Shown here: piece after piece, positions 61,953 through 64,000 of the stretch | Layout: each line of letters starts with the position of its first letter | Position numbering within the stretch: the stretch's first letter is position 1 | DNA from: Nitrospirales bacterium | GTDB lineage: Bacteria > Nitrospirota > Nitrospiria > Nitrospirales > UBA8639 | Direction of reading: 5' to 3' | DNA length: 64,000 nucleotides | Assembly (NCBI GenBank): GCA_022825885.1 | Contig: JAJDVY010000003.1 | Coordinates: 1-64,000, forward strand | Position numbers and translations under genes: made by a program | Notes under the pieces: generated by a model | What the model was told of the DNA's origin: nothing | Databases searched by the model: none | Seen by the model: only the letters and a program-made list of their open reading frames with translations

Positions 61953-62830
61953 GCCCTGCACGGGGAACCACCGGCTGGGGCATGGTCCTGCCGGCCCTGG
62001 CCTTCGTGGCCTTCTTTTCGCTCTATCCGGCAATCGATTCGTTTTTGCTGAGTCTGTACTCTGAATTCCCCGGACCGGAACCAGCCTTCATTGGATTCGG
62101 GAATTACGCGGAGTTGGTCCAGGATCCCGTCGCCCATCAGGCATTCATCGTCACGCTGGGCTTCGTCCTGCTCTCAACGACCCTGGAACTGGTCCTGGGG
62201 ACGGGCCTTGCGCTGGTCATTCACGAACGCTTCATGGGCCGCGGAGTGGTCCGGGCAGCCGTCCTGATTCCGTGGGCGATTCCCACGGTGGTGGCTTCCC
62301 AGATGTGGCGGTTTTTGCTGAACGATCAATACGGGGCCGTCAACGCGATCCTCTTCGGCGACCGGGTGGACGCCTACGTCCCGTGGCTGGCGGACCCGTG
62401 GATGGCCTTTGGGGCCATTGTCCTGGCCGACGTCTGGAAAACGTCGTCGTTTGCCGGACTTCTAATCCTGGCGGGGTTACAGGTCATTCCTGACGAAACC
62501 TACGACGCGGCGCGTATCGATGGGGCAACGGCATGGCAGCGGTTTTGGCACATCACCTTTCCCCTGCTGAAACCCGCTCTCCTGACCGCCCTGTTGTTTC
62601 GAACCATCGATGCGTTCCGGGTTTTCGATCTCGTCTTTGTCATGACGCAAGGCGGCCCGGGCGACGCCACGCAAGTGATTCAATTCTACGGCTATAAAAC
62701 GCTCTTCACCGAGGGCCGGGTGGGCTATGGGACCACGATCTCGGTCACGGTCTTCGTCGCAACGGCAATGCTCTCCCTCTTCTACATTCGAACCGCCGGC
62801 TCCAAACTCCTGCAACGGGAACCGGCATGA
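61949..62830 (+). CDS. Carbohydrate-type ABC transporter, permease 1 (MalF-like)
   Basis: 293 residues with six membrane helices. The EAA loop ETYDAARIDGATAWQRFWHI, then FPLLKPAL, docks to the ATPase. It starts with a helix from GMVLPALAFVAFFSLYPAID. Four-base overlaps to both neighbours show translational coupling. Confidence 0.9.
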   Translation: MSPARGTTGWGMVLPALAFVAFFSLYPAIDSFLLSLYSEFPGPEPAFIGFGNYAELVQDPVAHQAFIVTLGFVLLSTTLELVLGTGLALVIHERFMGRGVVRAAVLIPWAIPTVVASQMWRFLLNDQYGAVNAILFGDRVDAYVPWLADPWMAFGAIVLADVWKTSSFAGLLILAGLQVIPDETYDAARIDGATAWQRFWHITFPLLKPALLTALLFRTIDAFRVFDLVFVMTQGGPGDATQVIQFYGYKTLFTEGRVGYGTTISVTVFVATAMLSLFYIRTAGSKLLQREPA

Positions 62831-63642
62831 CAAACCGTCCGGCGTTGCTTGGAGGAATGCTCCTGGCCGTCCTGGGCAGCCTGTGCCCCTTTCTGTGGTT
62901 CGTCCTGACCTCGTTCAAATCACAAATCCAGGTCGAAGCGATTCCTCCAACGTGGTGGCCGGACGGCAGCCTTGCCTTCTACACATCGGCACTCGTCGAG
63001 CATCGATTGTTCCACTACGTTCGCAACAGCGTGGTCGTGGCCGGGGCCACCACGATCATTGTGTTGGCCGTCGCAACACCGGCCGCCTACGCCCTAGCAC
63101 GGCTGAGGCTGCCGGGGAAAGCCTGGATCCTGGGCGGACTGCTCTGTGTGGCCATGTTTCCACCCATTGTCATGGCAGGACCGGTCTGGCAAATCCTGGA
63201 ACGCCTCGGCGGACTGAATACCCATTGGGGGCTGGTCCTGCCCTACGTCTCGCTGAGCCTGCCTCTCGCAGTCTGGATCCTGACCGTATTTTTTCAAGAA
63301 TTGCCGTTCGAGTTGGAAGAAGCCGCACGGATCGACGGCTGCACAACGTGGCAAACGTTGTCCAAAGTCCTGCTTCCCCTCGCGACTCCCGGGCTGTTTA
63401 CCGCGGCCATTCTCACGTTTATCTATGCGTGGAACGAATTTTTCTTCGCGCTACTGATTCTGACCAATCCTGACCAACAAACCCTGCCGGTGGGTATTGC
63501 CCTGTTTCAAGGAGAGTTCACCATGCCTTGGGGAGAAATCGCAGCCGCCTCCGTGGTCGCCACGTTGCCGTTAATCATCGTCGTCCTCCTGTTTCAACGC
63601 GGAATCATCAACGGCCTGTCGGCCGGTGCGGTGAAGGGGTAA
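62827..63642 (+). CDS. Carbohydrate-type ABC transporter, permease 2 (MalG-like)
   Basis: 271 residues with six helices. The EAA loop is ELEEAARIDGCTTWQTLSKV, LLPLATPGL. The last helices contain NEFFFALLIL, typical of MalG relatives. It starts four bases inside the previous gene, and the ATPase begins four bases after its stop. Confidence 0.9.
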   Translation: MTNRPALLGGMLLAVLGSLCPFLWFVLTSFKSQIQVEAIPPTWWPDGSLAFYTSALVEHRLFHYVRNSVVVAGATTIIVLAVATPAAYALARLRLPGKAWILGGLLCVAMFPPIVMAGPVWQILERLGGLNTHWGLVLPYVSLSLPLAVWILTVFFQELPFELEEAARIDGCTTWQTLSKVLLPLATPGLFTAAILTFIYAWNEFFFALLILTNPDQQTLPVGIALFQGEFTMPWGEIAAASVVATLPLIIVVLLFQRGIINGLSAGAVKG

Positions 63643-63645
63643 GAC

Positions 63646-64000
63646 ATGACCGGACTTGCGCTGCGACACATCGGGAAAACGTTCGGCCAGACCCGGGTTC
63701 TGCATGACGTGTCACTCGAAGCCGGTGACGGTGAATTTGTCGTATTGCTGGGTCCATCGGGGTGCGGCAAATCCACGTTGCTGCGCATTATCGCCGGGCT
63801 GGAACGTCAAACCGGCGGGTCGGTGTCCATCGGAGGACGGTGCGTGGACGACGTGCCCCCTTCGGAACGCGACATCGCCATGGTCTTTCAACACTACGCC
63901 CTCTACCCGCACTTCACGGTCAGAGAAAACCTGGCTTTCGGGTTGAAAATTCGCCGGGAGCCCACACCCGTCATTGAGGAGCGTCTCGCTGAAACCGCCT
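63646..64000 (+). CDS. Carbohydrate-type ABC transporter, ATPase (partial, cut by window end)
   Basis: 118 residues visible. Walker [10 protein letters not shown] and the Q-loop [17 protein letters not shown] match MalK/UgpC-type ATPases (the P-H-x-T-V segment is typical). The signature, Walker B and regulatory TOBE domain lie beyond the right edge. Confidence 0.9.
   Translation, partial: MTGLALRHIGKTFGQTRVLHDVSLEAGDGEFVVLLGPSGCGKSTLLRIIAGLERQTGGSVSIGGRCVDDVPPSERDIAMVFQHYALYPHFTVRENLAFGLKIRREPTPVIEERLAETA

Overview
This is a bacterial chromosome segment that most resembles Nitrospira (Nitrospirota). The grounds are indirect: a cyanase behind an NrtABC/CmpABC-like transporter, the overall gene content, fairly GC-rich housekeeping genes, and intergenic DNA full of short palindromic repeats of the type TGTCATCCCCGA...GGATCCAGTGTC. 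No 16S rRNA or other decisive marker is present, so the assignment is inference. I saw no tRNA, rRNA or CRISPR array.

Layout. (1) 1-2400: a broken S14 gene, a LytTR remnant, two FmdB-like zinc-ribbon genes, and a compact merR + metallothionein unit behind a MerR-type palindromic promoter. (2) 2473-7760, minus strand: a tightly packed run reading COG0523 GTPase, WD40 protein, two small unknowns, MoaB, ZIP transporter, dihydroorotase; this looks like a metal-allocation operon. (3) 8230-14221: a sigma-54 activator gene, a tandem operator array, a -24/-12 promoter, a cyanate/nitrate-type ABC transporter and cyanase; together a plausible nitrogen-controlled cyanate use unit. (4) 15912-27751, minus strand: a type I restriction-modification operon (hsdM, hsdS, hsdR) carrying a reverse transcriptase-nitrilase fusion of the DRT1/UG1 kind between hsdS and hsdR, plus a DUF1016 nuclease, a YgjP-like peptidase and an SRAP protein. 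(5) 28040-31419: a LytS/LytR-type two-component pair and a TonB-like protein. (6) 31611-36726: small housekeeping genes (HIT, YkgJ, GGCT-like, 2Fe-2S ferredoxin, a second MoaB, MDR oxidoreductase, PhzF). (7) 36787-42569: three radical SAM genes, two of them paralogous B12-domain proteins with an unusual CX4CX2C cluster motif.

(8) 43000-48274: an AT-richer accessory island. It starts with nested TGTACA palindromes, holds wreckage of a type III-like methylase and of a hicBA module, and then a three-gene operon with overlapping ends: a DruA-like DUF4338 protein, a NurA-like nuclease and a HerA-like ATPase. This trio is my best candidate for an undescribed defence system. (9) 48340-60489: DUF3047, MetH, several secreted or lipid-anchored unknowns, a haem-oxygenase-like diiron protein, a PolB-like exonuclease, GNAT, NUDIX, short MutY and DDAH. 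(10) 60594-64000: a carbohydrate-type ABC transporter whose ATPase runs off the right edge.

Functions are read from sequence motifs and memory of families. No database search was run.
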